Source of the DNA: UBA917 sp964435085
GTDB taxonomy: Bacteria > Patescibacteriota > Patescibacteriia > Patescibacteriales > Patescibacteriaceae
Assembly: GCA_964435085.1 (NCBI GenBank)
Contig: CAYSXQ010000019.1
Location: forward strand, 1-16,837
Direction of reading: 5' to 3'
Length of the DNA stretch: 16,837 nt
Shown: positions 7,347 to 14,233 of the stretch, piece by piece
Position numbering within the stretch: position 1 is the first letter of the stretch
Layout: every line of letters starts with the position of its first letter
Notes under the pieces: generated by a model
The model's input: the letters and a program-made list of their open reading frames with translations, nothing else
Database searches by the model: none
Told to the model about the DNA's origin: nothing
Program-made: the position numbers and the translations under genes

Positions 7347-7429
7347 TGGGCCGGGTAGGATTCGAACCTACGTAGCCGTGAGGCGCAAGATTTACAGTCT
7401 CGTGCATTTGACCGCTCTGCCACCGACCC
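7347..7429 (-). tRNA. trnY: tRNA-Tyr (anticodon GTA)
   Basis: 83 nt class II tRNA. Acceptor GGGTCGG pairs with CCGGCCC (one G-U), discriminator A73. D arm GCAG...ATGC, anticodon stem CGAGA/TCTTG with loop CTGTAAA, a variable arm of about 14 nt with GCC/GGC stem, T arm GTAGG-TTCGAAT-CCTAC. No CCA is encoded (CTA follows). Its 5' end lies only 5 bp after the stop of the LAGLIDADG-like ORF, with no visible promoter between. Confidence 0.95.
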
Positions 7430-7434
7430 AGTTT

Positions 7435-8046
7435 TTAAAACTCTGAACTAATCTCTTTAATCCAACTTCTTATTAGATTAAGTAATTTCTTATCACCATA
7501 TCTGATATGAACCAAACCGTTAAGCATCTTATTCTTAGCTATAGATTTAGAACTTTTCTTAATGTATGGTTTAGAAAACTTTTCTTTTGATATACCAGTT
7601 AATTTTGACCAATAAATTATCAATTTATCTATATCCTGTCCTTCGTAACAATATAAATAAATTCTAAGTTTTGATTCAGAGATACCGCAAATCTTTCTTA
7701 AAAACATCAAGAAGATTTTTACCATTTCTGAATCGCTATTAGCAAAATCAACTATCTTCTCTCCAGACCATTTAGATCCTTCTGCCCAATATAGCATTAT
7801 GCCTGCTATAAACAGTTTTTTCTCTTTAACAGAAAGATTTTTCTTAACCTCAAAAGAAGCTTGTTTGTTCTCAAATCTTGTATCATTGTTTTCTTTTGCA
7901 GTTCTTCTTTGTATATTATTTTTTCTTAAAGAATAATATACAGAATCTATAGAAACTCCAAGTTTAGAAGAAATTTCTTTAGCGCTTAATCCTTTCAGAT
8001 AATAATCACAAACTACTTGTAAATTTTTATTATCAATATTAGCCAT
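7435..8046 (-). CDS. HTH plus LAGLIDADG-like protein (homing-endonuclease-like)
   Basis: 203 aa. Residues 12-45 form a helix-turn-helix (YYLKGLSAKEISSKLGVSID) of the kind found in resolvases and HTH-homing endonucleases. Residues 79-91 read FIAGIMLYWAEGS, which resembles the LAGLIDADG helix with W where the first Asp would be and Glu at the catalytic acid position; FANSDSEMVKIFLMFLR follows as in many LAGLIDADG-like phage and mobile proteins. The C-terminus is Lys-rich (SKPYIKKSSKSIAKNK). Only one LAGLIDADG-like motif is seen, so it would act as a dimer. G+C is low (about 22% and 30% in two 60-base samples, against about 45% in ndk), which suggests transfer. ATG 8046 has no Shine-Dalgarno, but an extended -10 lies 10 bp upstream, so the mRNA may be nearly leaderless. 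It ends 5 bp before tRNA-Tyr. Cleavage activity is inferred only; a DNA-binding regulator is an alternative. Confidence 0.72.
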   Translation of the reverse strand: MANIDNKNLQVVCDYYLKGLSAKEISSKLGVSIDSVYYSLRKNNIQRRTAKENNDTRFENKQASFEVKKNLSVKEKKLFIAGIMLYWAEGSKWSGEKIVDFANSDSEMVKIFLMFLRKICGISESKLRIYLYCYEGQDIDKLIIYWSKLTGISKEKFSKPYIKKSSKSIAKNKMLNGLVHIRYGDKKLLNLIRSWIKEISSEF

Positions 8047-8055
8047 AATAAAAAA

Positions 8056-8064
8056 ATTATAGCA
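8056..8064 (-). promoter_or_regulatory. extended -10 promoter with near-leaderless start
   Basis: On the - strand TGCTATAAT (8056-8064) lies 9 nt before ATG 8046, so transcription should start within a few bases of the start codon. A poor -35 (TTGTAG) sits 17 bp upstream. It may also drive tRNA-Tyr. Confidence 0.6.
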
Positions 8065-8198
8065 AAATTAAACAGACGCTACAAATTCTACAATTTGATA
8101 AAGATCCAATATATCAGTATATACACCTAAAAAACAGGAAAAATAACCTTTTAGAAGTAAAATTATCTTATTATATTAGCCTCTCTTTGTCAAATAAA

Positions 8199-8223
8199 AA
8201 TGCCCCGAGCTAGCCAGGGCATT
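8199..8223 (-). terminator. intrinsic terminator of the dCMP deaminase operon
   Basis: Stem AATGCCC (8199-8205) with GGGCATT (8217-8223), loop 11 nt that can partly pair, then a TTTTATTT tail on the - strand. It lies 22 bp after the deaminase stop. Confidence 0.82.
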
Positions 8224-8245
8224 ATTTTCCTTAATTTTCGACATT

Positions 8246-8752
8246 TTATAGCATTTTTGTCAATGCTATAAAAATCGATGTTAGCCTCTTTTTCTCAACA
8301 AGATACTGCTTGTAGTTAGCACCAACCTCATCAAGTATTATCTTAGACACAACGAAAGATTCTTCTGAGCGATCCTTCAAATAAAAAATATCTCTACAGT
8401 CATGATGGACAAGCTCATTAGCACATTTATGACAAGGAAATAAAGTAGAATACACCTTGCATCCTTTTAAGTTAGGCACTCTTCTCAGAGCACTAGCAAC
8501 AGCATTTTCTTCAGCATGACGCACATAAGGATATTTAGTTCCAACAAAATCACCCTCTCTATCCCATGGAATTTTATTAGCGTCAATGCCTTTTGCGGGG
8601 CCATTGTAACCAGTACCGACCACAACATTGTCAGCACTAACAATAATCGCACCAACCTGCGTTGACGGATCCTTAGATCTTTGCGATACAATCATTGCCA
8701 TCAACATAAAATAGTCATCCCAGTCCAAACAATCCAATCTCGGACCTAGCAT
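8246..8752 (-). CDS. deoxycytidylate (dCMP) deaminase family protein
   Basis: 168 aa. Zinc-dependent deamination of dCMP to dUMP, which feeds dTMP synthesis, in the cytoplasm. Start ATG 8752 has Shine-Dalgarno AAGGAG 9 nt upstream; the open frame continues further 5' but overlaps the upstream gene. The N-terminus (WDDYFMLMAMIVSQRSKDPSTQVGAIIV) is typical of dCMP deaminases and ComEB. Zinc and proton-shuttle residues: H79 and E81 in RHAEENA, C107 and C110 in PCHKC. GYNGPAKG is the substrate loop region. Second gene of a two-gene operon, 31 bp after a small membrane protein, followed by a terminator. RNA- or tRNA-editing cytidine deaminases share the fold, but the N-terminal motif favours dCMP deaminase. 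Confidence 0.92.
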   Translation of the reverse strand: MLGPRLDCLDWDDYFMLMAMIVSQRSKDPSTQVGAIIVSADNVVVGTGYNGPAKGIDANKIPWDREGDFVGTKYPYVRHAEENAVASALRRVPNLKGCKVYSTLFPCHKCANELVHHDCRDIFYLKDRSEESFVVSKIILDEVGANYKQYLVEKKRLTSIFIALTKML

Positions 8753-8783
8753 CTTCTCAAACTCCTTTCTGTATACAAATAAA

Positions 8784-9155
8784 TTATTTAAATTTACGAT
8801 AAATGCCTTGTTGCTTCTGTACCTCGCCTCGATGCGCCAAACCCATACCAGCAAGATAAAAAACTAGCTGCAAACCTATTAATTTAATAAGACTTTCGTC
8901 CTTTAGTAGCTGTGACAACCACTCATTATGAGAGAAATAAATCGTCAGCAAGGTCAGGCACCCCAACAAAGAGACACTCATCACTAAACGTCGCAAGACC
9001 TCACTGTCATCACGCGGCAAATACCAAGACAAAAAGCCAGTCAAAAAATAAACAGCAGCGCTATCAAAAAGCCCTCCGTAGAATATTGAACAGCTACCAA
9101 ATATCAGAGACATGACAATAATAGCAGCAGACCATCGCCAATGATTTTGATTCAT
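8784..9155 (-). CDS. small integral membrane protein of unknown function
   Basis: 123 aa. ATG 9155 is preceded by a good Shine-Dalgarno (AAAGGAG, 6 nt spacing). Four hydrophobic segments can be seen at about residues 8-28, 33-46, 57-73 and 90-107, with a short charged C-terminal tail (HRGEVQKQQGIYRKFK) that should be cytoplasmic. No family is recognised and no conserved polar motif stands out. It has its own promoter and lies directly upstream of the dCMP deaminase gene with a 31-bp gap, so the two are probably co-transcribed, though a shared function is not evident. Confidence 0.75.
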   Translation of the reverse strand: MNQNHWRWSAAIIVMSLIFGSCSIFYGGLFDSAAVYFLTGFLSWYLPRDDSEVLRRLVMSVSLLGCLTLLTIYFSHNEWLSQLLKDESLIKLIGLQLVFYLAGMGLAHRGEVQKQQGIYRKFK

Positions 9156-9195
9156 GACAGACTCCTTTATATTATTGAAAAAGAACTTTGCCCGC

Positions 9196-9223
9196 AGTAT
9201 AGCAAGTCTTAATATTTATGCAA
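9196..9223 (-). promoter_or_regulatory. extended -10 promoter of the membrane protein/dCMP deaminase operon
   Basis: On the - strand: TTGCAT (9218-9223), 16-bp spacer ending TGC, TATACT (9196-9201). TGCTATACT is an extended -10. Leader about 35 nt. Confidence 0.65.
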
Positions 9224-9297
9224 CATCTCACTATTTATTTGCCAATCAGTCCAAAAAACTGTAAAATACCAAAATCAAAGACATCTTCACTCAATAA

Positions 9298-9388
9298 AAA
9301 TTTAAATTTTCAATTTTCAAATAAATCATAGTCTCCAAAACTGAAATTTTGACTAATTGATAATTGAAAATTGTTAATTGATAATTGA
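9298..9388. repeat. AT-rich repeat spacer before the DedA gene
   Basis: Holds TAATTGATAATTGA twice (9354-9367 and 9375-9388, 21-bp period; each is itself two TAATTGA units) and the related AATTTTCAATTTTCAAA to the left. It ends 4 bp before the DedA start codon, where no Shine-Dalgarno is seen. Related to the spacer at 7292-7341. Confidence 0.65.
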
Positions 9389-9392
9389 CTAT

Positions 9393-10007
9393 ATGTTCAG
9401 CTCAGTCATCAACTGGTTTAGTTCCGCCTTCAGCAACCTTAGTTATTTCGATATCACCCTACTCATGACCCTCGAAAACTCTTTCATACCCATTCCTTCC
9501 GAGCTCATCATGCTCCCTGCTGGCTATTTAGCAGCCACTGGCAAAATCTCTCTCTTCGGTGCCATCTTATCGAGCACCTTCGGCACCCTACTTGGCGCTA
9601 CCATCAATTATCTACTAGCGCGCCACCTCGGTCGTCGTGTCATTCACAAGTTAGCTGATCGCCCTTGGGCCAAGTGGCTTCTCATTGACTCTGCCAAATT
9701 AGCTCAGGCCGAAGACTACTACCGCGAGCGCGGCAGACTTTCCACTTTTCTTGGTCGCCTCGTCCCCGTCGTCCGTCAATTCATCTCTATTCCCGCCGGG
9801 CTTGCCAAGATGAATATCTGGCATTTCTGGCTCTACACCGCTCTCGGTGCTGGACTCTGGTGCTCTTTCCTGACCACTGTCGGCTATTTCTTTGGCTCCT
9901 ATCAAAATCAGATCATCAACTACCTCAATCAGATTACCAACATCACCATCATCTTGATTGTCGCCACTATTATTTATCTAATCATCAAACATGTCCGGCG
10001 TAACTAA
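9393..10007 (+). CDS. DedA family membrane protein (SNARE-associated/VTT domain)
   Basis: 204 aa from ATG 9393. A TTG at 9378 lies inside the repeat and is rejected; no Shine-Dalgarno precedes either. DedA/VTT proteins are inner-membrane proteins; characterised members are undecaprenyl-phosphate or phospholipid flippases, or help maintain the proton motive force. Family motifs: ENSFIPIPSE at residues 28-37 (the E-x-x-x-P-x-P re-entrant loop), GTLLGATINYLLARHLGR at 64-81, and FLGRLVPVVRQFISIPAG at 119-136 with the conserved arginines R122 and R128. Hydrophobic segments flank these and close the C-terminus (ITIILIVATIIYLIIKHV). Length matches the family. Its last 17 bases overlap the start of the next gene, so translation is probably coupled. 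The substrate cannot be told from sequence. Confidence 0.92.
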   Translation: MFSSVINWFSSAFSNLSYFDITLLMTLENSFIPIPSELIMLPAGYLAATGKISLFGAILSSTFGTLLGATINYLLARHLGRRVIHKLADRPWAKWLLIDSAKLAQAEDYYRERGRLSTFLGRLVPVVRQFISIPAGLAKMNIWHFWLYTALGAGLWCSFLTTVGYFFGSYQNQIINYLNQITNITIILIVATIIYLIIKHVRRN

Positions 10008-10558
10008 AAAACCTAGCTTCGCCCTACTCTTTGGCCTCGGCGCCACCCTAGCTCTCATCGAAGCTCTAGCTAGCTACGCCCAGTCCTCCTACCTCAGCCA
10101 GTTCTTCAGCCTCAGTCAAATCGGCTTCATTGCCGCCGCTTCCTGCATCATCACGCTCATCTGGAGTTCCTTTCATCCTGGACTAATAGCTAAACACGGC
10201 AACTACCACTCCGCCATCATTACCGCAAGCCTCGTCTTACTAAGTCACATCGCCCTTGCCTACAGCCACACACCTTGGCTAATAGTTATTGCTGTCGTCT
10301 TGCGTTATGCTTGCCTTGCCCTACTTTATGTCAATCTTGATCTTGCCCTCGAAGCCATTTCTCCCACCAAGCAAATCGGCGGCATTCGCACCAAATACCT
10401 CAGCATCATGAATCTAGCCTGGCTCGCCTCACCGCTAATCATGACTAGCATCATCGGTGACAATAATTATCAAGGTATTTACGCGGTTAGCATCTTTATC
10501 ATCATCCTCTTCCTCATCATTCTCCTTTGCCATCGTCGTTATCTCCAACAAGCCTTTC
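9991..10558 (+). CDS. MFS-like transporter, N-terminal half, cut by assembly gap
   Basis: 189 residues are readable before the run of N. ATG 9991 overlaps the end of the DedA gene by 17 bp. The visible part has about six hydrophobic helices (about residues 10-28, 38-58, 68-90, 94-118, 139-156, 163-185), an arrangement like the first half of a 12-helix major facilitator. A charged loop (EAISPTKQIGGIRTKYLSI) between helices 4 and 5 resembles the MFS cytoplasmic loop region. About 200 more residues would be expected. The bases after the gap belong to ftsX on the other strand, so the 3' half is missing from the assembly. Substrate unknown. Codons end mostly in C, as in the DedA gene. Confidence 0.7.
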
Positions 10559-10658
10559 NNNNNNNNNNNNNNNNNNNNNNNNNNNNNNNNNNNNNNNNNN
10601 NNNNNNNNNNNNNNNNNNNNNNNNNNNNNNNNNNNNNNNNNNNNNNNNNNNNNNNNNN
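10559..10658. other. assembly gap (100 N)
   Basis: Exactly 100 N, the usual placeholder for a gap of unknown length. It interrupts the MFS-like gene; the rest of that gene (about 600 bp) and any terminators of the two convergent units must lie in it, so the true gap is probably longer than 100 bp. Confidence 0.95.
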
Positions 10659-10662
10659 TATA

Positions 10663-11577
10663 TCAAACCTTAGTATATCGTCCAACAGCCCACCACGCTG
10701 CCAAGAAATTAACCAAAGCAGCAATTACAAATTCAGCACCAAAGATAGACAAGAAGTTACTAGAGAAATAACTAATAATATTAAAATTGTAACTCGCAAA
10801 AAAAGTTTCTAGATAAGGCTGCAAGAGATTGAGGAATAAATAGAAAATACCCACCAGCGCCGTCATGCCAATCATCGTATAAATCAAGCTCGATACTAAG
10901 AAGGGACCACGAATAAACCAATTAGAAGCACCGACCAAACGCATAATATTAATCTCACTACGGTGTGTATAAATCGCCACTCGAGCTGTGTTATAAATAA
11001 CCAAGAGTGTGATCACCACAAAGATCATACTAACCAAGAGTCCAGCATCAGACACTTTCTTTGTTACTGCATCTATTTTTTCAATAATTTCTTTGTGATT
11101 ATTAAAATCACTAGACTCAATAATCGGATCTTTCACTTGCTGTAAACTTGGAATCAAGCTATTAAAATCAGTCGAATTATTTGGACGAATCACCAAGCTA
11201 GGCGACAAAGGATTAGTCCCACCTAATTCACGCAAGGCCTCGCTAATCTTAGAATCCTTTTGATAGTTTTTAGAAAAATTAAGCAATGCCTCATCTTTAG
11301 ACACAAATCTCACCTCGGCTATATTAGGGATCTCACTAAGCTTAGCTTGCAAAAAAGCAATTCGATCTTGCGGAGCATTAGGCTTAAGATAGATACTCAT
11401 ATCGATCTTCTCTTTGATCGTTGACACCGCTGTGCTAGAAATCGCTCGCACCGCAAGCAGTAAATTAACACTAAAGAGCGTCAAAACCAAAATAACAATC
11501 GTCACCAAAGACAACCAGATATTTCGACCGATATCCTGCAAGCTAAATTTTATAATACGAGCAAATGAGATCCACAT
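10663..11577 (-). CDS. ftsX: cell division protein FtsX
   Basis: 304 aa from ATG 11577; an in-frame TTG at 11586 is also possible, and neither has a Shine-Dalgarno. FtsX is the membrane subunit of the FtsEX complex, which couples ATP hydrolysis at the septum to peptidoglycan hydrolases outside. The topology fits: helix 1 at about 20-44, a large extracellular domain (about 45-170) containing MSIYLKPNAPQDRI and VRFVSKDEAL, then three helices at about 174-196, 216-245 and 268-294. The segment VAIYTHRSEINIMRLVGASN is the conserved FtsX loop that contacts FtsE. Ends in TGA at 10663-10665, so the gene is complete although the gap begins 4 bp beyond. It follows ftsE after a 108-bp repeat-bearing spacer, while ftsE and ftsX usually overlap or nearly do. 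Confidence 0.93.
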   Translation of the reverse strand: MWISFARIIKFSLQDIGRNIWLSLVTIVILVLTLFSVNLLLAVRAISSTAVSTIKEKIDMSIYLKPNAPQDRIAFLQAKLSEIPNIAEVRFVSKDEALLNFSKNYQKDSKISEALRELGGTNPLSPSLVIRPNNSTDFNSLIPSLQQVKDPIIESSDFNNHKEIIEKIDAVTKKVSDAGLLVSMIFVVITLLVIYNTARVAIYTHRSEINIMRLVGASNWFIRGPFLVSSLIYTMIGMTALVGIFYLFLNLLQPYLETFFASYNFNIISYFSSNFLSIFGAEFVIAALVNFLAAWWAVGRYTKV

Positions 11578-11589
11578 ACTAAACAATAT

Positions 11590-11690
11590 ATAAAGATAGA
11601 AAAATATAAATATATAAAGTTGAAATTATCAAATTATATTAAATTTACAGCTTTCTATATTTCTATTTTTCTATATTTATAACTTTTAAA
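11590..11690. repeat. AT-rich inverted-repeat spacer between ftsE and ftsX (CTATATTTCTATTTTT family)
   Basis: Contains the inverted pair ATAGAAAAATA (11596-11606) and TATTTTTCTAT (11664-11674) with extra copies of TTTCTATATTTCTA. The run at 11651-11692 closely matches 14055-14095 upstream of the RlpA fusion gene. It overlaps the last codons of ftsE. Confidence 0.62.
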
Positions 11691-12366
11691 TCATGTATTT
11701 ACCAACCGCCTGATCAGATACCAGCCGTCCATCATGCAAAGTCAAAACTCTTCTTTTCAGCTGATTAACAATATCTCGATTATGGGTTACCAGAAGCACT
11801 GTCGTCCCAAAACTATTAATCTTCAGTAACAAATCAATAATCTCCTTAGCGTTAATCGAATCCAAATTACCAGTCGGCTCATCAGCTAGCAGCACCTTTG
11901 GTTGATAAACCAAGGCTCGAGCAATCGCCGTACGCTGTTTCTCACCACCAGAGACTTCTGATGGATAACGATGCATCTTGGATTCTAGGCCCACGATCTT
12001 CATCACCTGAGGCGCAATCGACTTAATCTTCTTCATCGGCTGACCACAAACCTGCAAAGCGAATTCTACATTTTCCAGCAAGGTCTTTTTAGTCAGGAGC
12101 TTATAGTCTTGAAAGATCACTGCCGCCTGACGACGCAAATAAGGCGCCTGACTCTGTGACAGTTTAGTTATATCCCAATTACCAATCATGATCTGACCTT
12201 GACTCACCCGCTCTTCACCAATCAAAAGCTTAACTAAAGTTGTCTTACCGGAGCCAGACTGACCAACCAAAGATACAAATTCACCAGCCTTGATATAAAA
12301 ACTAACATTATCAAGCGCCTGGACATTTGGTGGATAAATTTTTGAGACATTAATAAACTTGATCAT
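11686..12366 (-). CDS. ftsE: cell division ATP-binding protein FtsE
   Basis: 226 aa from ATG 12366, which overlaps the stop of the upstream gene as ATGA and gives the typical N-terminus MIKFINVSKIYP. A TTG two codons earlier is less likely. FtsE is the ATPase of the FtsEX complex. All ABC motifs are present: Walker A GQSGSGKT (35-42), Q-loop Q86, signature SGGEKQR (139-145), Walker B VLLADEP (158-164) with D-loop, and H-loop H195 in VTHN. Length is standard. The ATGA overlap with the RlpA/carboxypeptidase fusion suggests translational coupling, so a septal wall enzyme and FtsE are made together. Confidence 0.96.
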   Translation of the reverse strand: MIKFINVSKIYPPNVQALDNVSFYIKAGEFVSLVGQSGSGKTTLVKLLIGEERVSQGQIMIGNWDITKLSQSQAPYLRRQAAVIFQDYKLLTKKTLLENVEFALQVCGQPMKKIKSIAPQVMKIVGLESKMHRYPSEVSGGEKQRTAIARALVYQPKVLLADEPTGNLDSINAKEIIDLLLKINSFGTTVLLVTHNRDIVNQLKRRVLTLHDGRLVSDQAVGKYMI

Positions 12367-14015
12367 ATCCAAGTCGATTTAAATTTCAAATAGTTAATCA
12401 AATCAGCCATGTCAGTAAAGCTAGCCGCTCTGGTTGGAGCTCCTAAGGTTACAATCGTATAGTTATTATCACCATGCCTCACTCTAGTGGTCAAACAATA
12501 GCCAGCCTCATTCAAAAAACCAGTCTTGGAAGCAATGATCGGAAATTGCTCAGCCCGTAAATTTAACTGAGCTGCCTCCACGATCAATTTATTAGTATTT
12601 TTGATAGTGTGTTTTTCTTTACCTAAAGTTGTAAAACTATAAGCTGCTTGCACGCTAGTTGCTGCCAGTATTTTATTTTTCATCGCCTCCCGTACAATAA
12701 CCGCAAAATCACGAGCAGAGCTAACATTTTTATTTGATAATCCAGTCGGCTCAACAAACTTAGTATTCGTCGCACCCCAAGCCAGAACCGTCTCATTCAT
12801 CTTAGCAATAAAAGCTTCACGACTAAGACCGGAATTTCTCACCAAAGACTCAACAGCGTTATTCGCCGAACCAATCAAGGCCGAATTAAACAAATCCTTA
12901 GCCTTTAGCTGAGTGCCATCTTTTAATTTCACCTTAGTATTTTCCCAAGGCTTACAATATAAATAATTCAACTGCTCATCAGCTTGCTTGTAGGTAACTA
13001 TTTCTTCTAGATCTGGCTTCAAAGCCAAATAAACACTCATCGCCACCACCTTTGACAAGCTAGCAATTGGTCGCACTGCGTCGCTATTTTTTTCTAACCA
13101 AGTCTGACCGTCACTTTCATTAATCACAAATACTGACTTCGAAGCAATCTTTGGTTCCACTCCCAAAGCCTCTGCCCGCACTCCCAAGACCCGACCATTA
13201 GCATCGGCGGCCAGTTTAATCGGACTGACAGCTACATTAATTATTCCCGCACCAGTGCTAGCAATTTTCGCAAAAGCCACTTTATCCAAATCAATCGCTC
13301 GATCAGGATGTTTGTCACGTTCTGGACCCCAGTCATTAACAACAATTTCCACTGACTTACCATTATCCAGATTCGTCACCCTAAGCTGCGAACCTTTTGG
13401 AAAATCTGGCGAAGCGGCAAAATCACCACCTTTGTACTTGTACCAACTAGCCTTACCGACAGTCAGTGTCCCTGGCTTAGCAAAAACCGCCACCAAGGCC
13501 GCTGATTTATCAATCACGGCTTTCACCTTGCCTTCCTGAGGATAATCAGTGCTAGGCACAGCTAGCCAGTTTTTTTTCACCGCATCAAAATAATATAATT
13601 GCTTAAATTGCTTATTAGTCTTATCGTAATCCACCGTCACTGTCAGCTTCTTAGTCGGTTCAAAGATTTGTACTGGATTAATTTCATAACTAAAAGCCGG
13701 GCTAATTTTTTGCAAATTCCAAGGTAACTGCAAATCATCTTCAACTCGAGAGAGCTTCACGCTAGCAAGTGGAGTTAGAGCATTAGCCCCATATTCCAAA
13801 CTAAAGCCAGACAAAGCACTAATCACTCCACCACCAAGAGCCTGCTCAGCACTAATAGTCATACTCTGTTCACTCACAGCCTTAAAAAAACCGCTACCAG
13901 AATTAACACTAGCCTGCGGTCGATACAAACCCACCCCTGTCTCTGCTTGCGTAGAAAAACCAGCAAACAAATTCATAACCAAGGTTAAAACAATAGTTTT
14001 TTTTATTTTAGACAT
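12363..14015 (-). CDS. exported RlpA-like domain fused to D-alanyl-D-alanine carboxypeptidase (S11)
   Basis: 550 aa from ATG 14015 (an in-frame GTG lies 9 bp upstream at 14024; no Shine-Dalgarno for either). Residues 1-24 are a signal peptide (FSTQA). Residues about 25-180 are a beta-rich region of unknown role. Residues 185-265 are a double-psi beta-barrel of the RlpA type (GKASWYKYKGGDFAASPDFP, then NDWGPERDKHPDRAIDLDKV). Residues about 290-545 are a peptidase S11 (PBP5/6-like) domain with all three penicillin-binding motifs: S319-L-S-K322, S383-A-N385 and K497-T-G499. The S11 domain should trim the terminal D-Ala of peptidoglycan stem peptides. In the RlpA part, Ser202 stands where the catalytic His of lytic-transglycosylase RlpA (TAAHRTLP) is expected, so that domain may only bind glycan. 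First visible gene of the unit with ftsE and ftsX. Confidence 0.93.
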   Translation of the reverse strand: MSKIKKTIVLTLVMNLFAGFSTQAETGVGLYRPQASVNSGSGFFKAVSEQSMTISAEQALGGGVISALSGFSLEYGANALTPLASVKLSRVEDDLQLPWNLQKISPAFSYEINPVQIFEPTKKLTVTVDYDKTNKQFKQLYYFDAVKKNWLAVPSTDYPQEGKVKAVIDKSAALVAVFAKPGTLTVGKASWYKYKGGDFAASPDFPKGSQLRVTNLDNGKSVEIVVNDWGPERDKHPDRAIDLDKVAFAKIASTGAGIINVAVSPIKLAADANGRVLGVRAEALGVEPKIASKSVFVINESDGQTWLEKNSDAVRPIASLSKVVAMSVYLALKPDLEEIVTYKQADEQLNYLYCKPWENTKVKLKDGTQLKAKDLFNSALIGSANNAVESLVRNSGLSREAFIAKMNETVLAWGATNTKFVEPTGLSNKNVSSARDFAVIVREAMKNKILAATSVQAAYSFTTLGKEKHTIKNTNKLIVEAAQLNLRAEQFPIIASKTGFLNEAGYCLTTRVRHGDNNYTIVTLGAPTRAASFTDMADLINYLKFKSTWI

Positions 14016-14024
14016 AAATAGCAC

Positions 14025-14095
14025 TTAAAAAATAGAAAAAAGCAACAACAAAAAACTTTATATATTTCTATATTTCTATTTTTTAACTTTAAATC
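14025..14095. repeat. AT-rich inverted repeat upstream of the RlpA fusion gene
   Basis: A perfect 14-bp inverted pair, TTAAAAAATAGAAA (14025-14038) and TTTCTATTTTTTAA (14073-14086), with a further TTTCTATA copy inside. It is of the same family as 11590-11690. It begins 9 bp before the RlpA fusion start codon, where a promoter and ribosome binding site would be expected; no clear - strand promoter is seen in it. Confidence 0.68.
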
Positions 14096-14099
14096 CGAT

Positions 14100-14129
14100 T
14101 TGACTAATTCTCTCCGCTAACCCTATAAT
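14100..14129 (+). promoter_or_regulatory. promoter of tRNA-Thr
   Basis: TTGACT (14100-14105), 18-bp spacer, TATAAT (14124-14129), 27 bp before the tRNA 5' end. Confidence 0.8.
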
Positions 14130-14156
14130 TGTAACATTAATCCAGACAAAGACCAA

Positions 14157-14229
14157 GCCGACCTGGCTCAACTGGTAGAGCAACGGTATCGTAAACCGTA
14201 GGTTGCGGGTTCAAGTCCCGCGGTCGGCT
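14157..14229 (+). tRNA. trnT: tRNA-Thr (anticodon CGT)
   Basis: 73 nt. Acceptor GCCGACC pairs perfectly with GGTCGGC; D arm GCTC...GAGC with AACTGGTA loop; anticodon stem ACGGT/ACCGT with loop ATCGTAA, anticodon CGT; T arm GCGGG-TTCAAGT-CCCGC. Discriminator is T. No CCA is encoded (CAA follows). It decodes ACG. It is the only + strand gene between the gap and the window end and ends 4 bp from the stop of the convergent FtsB-like gene. Confidence 0.96.
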
Positions 14230-14233
14230 CAAT

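Noticed and set aside
8047..8198. Small gene or RNA between the LAGLIDADG-like ORF and the deaminase terminator
   Set aside because: No ORF with ribosome binding site, no stable hairpin and only the promoter at 8056-8064 could be supported.
7292..9388. CRISPR array in the AT-rich repeats
   Set aside because: Repeats are 6-14 bp words with no constant spacer length, and no cas gene is present.
10659..10812. Continuation of the MFS-like gene after the gap
   Set aside because: The + strand frame after the N run translates to a Ser/Asn/Lys-rich string with no helices and lies opposite ftsX.
10666..12365. Alternative genetic code (UGA read as Gly or Trp)
   Set aside because: ftsX and the RlpA fusion end with TGA exactly where the families end, and the TGA of the fusion overlaps the ftsE start in a normal ATGA.
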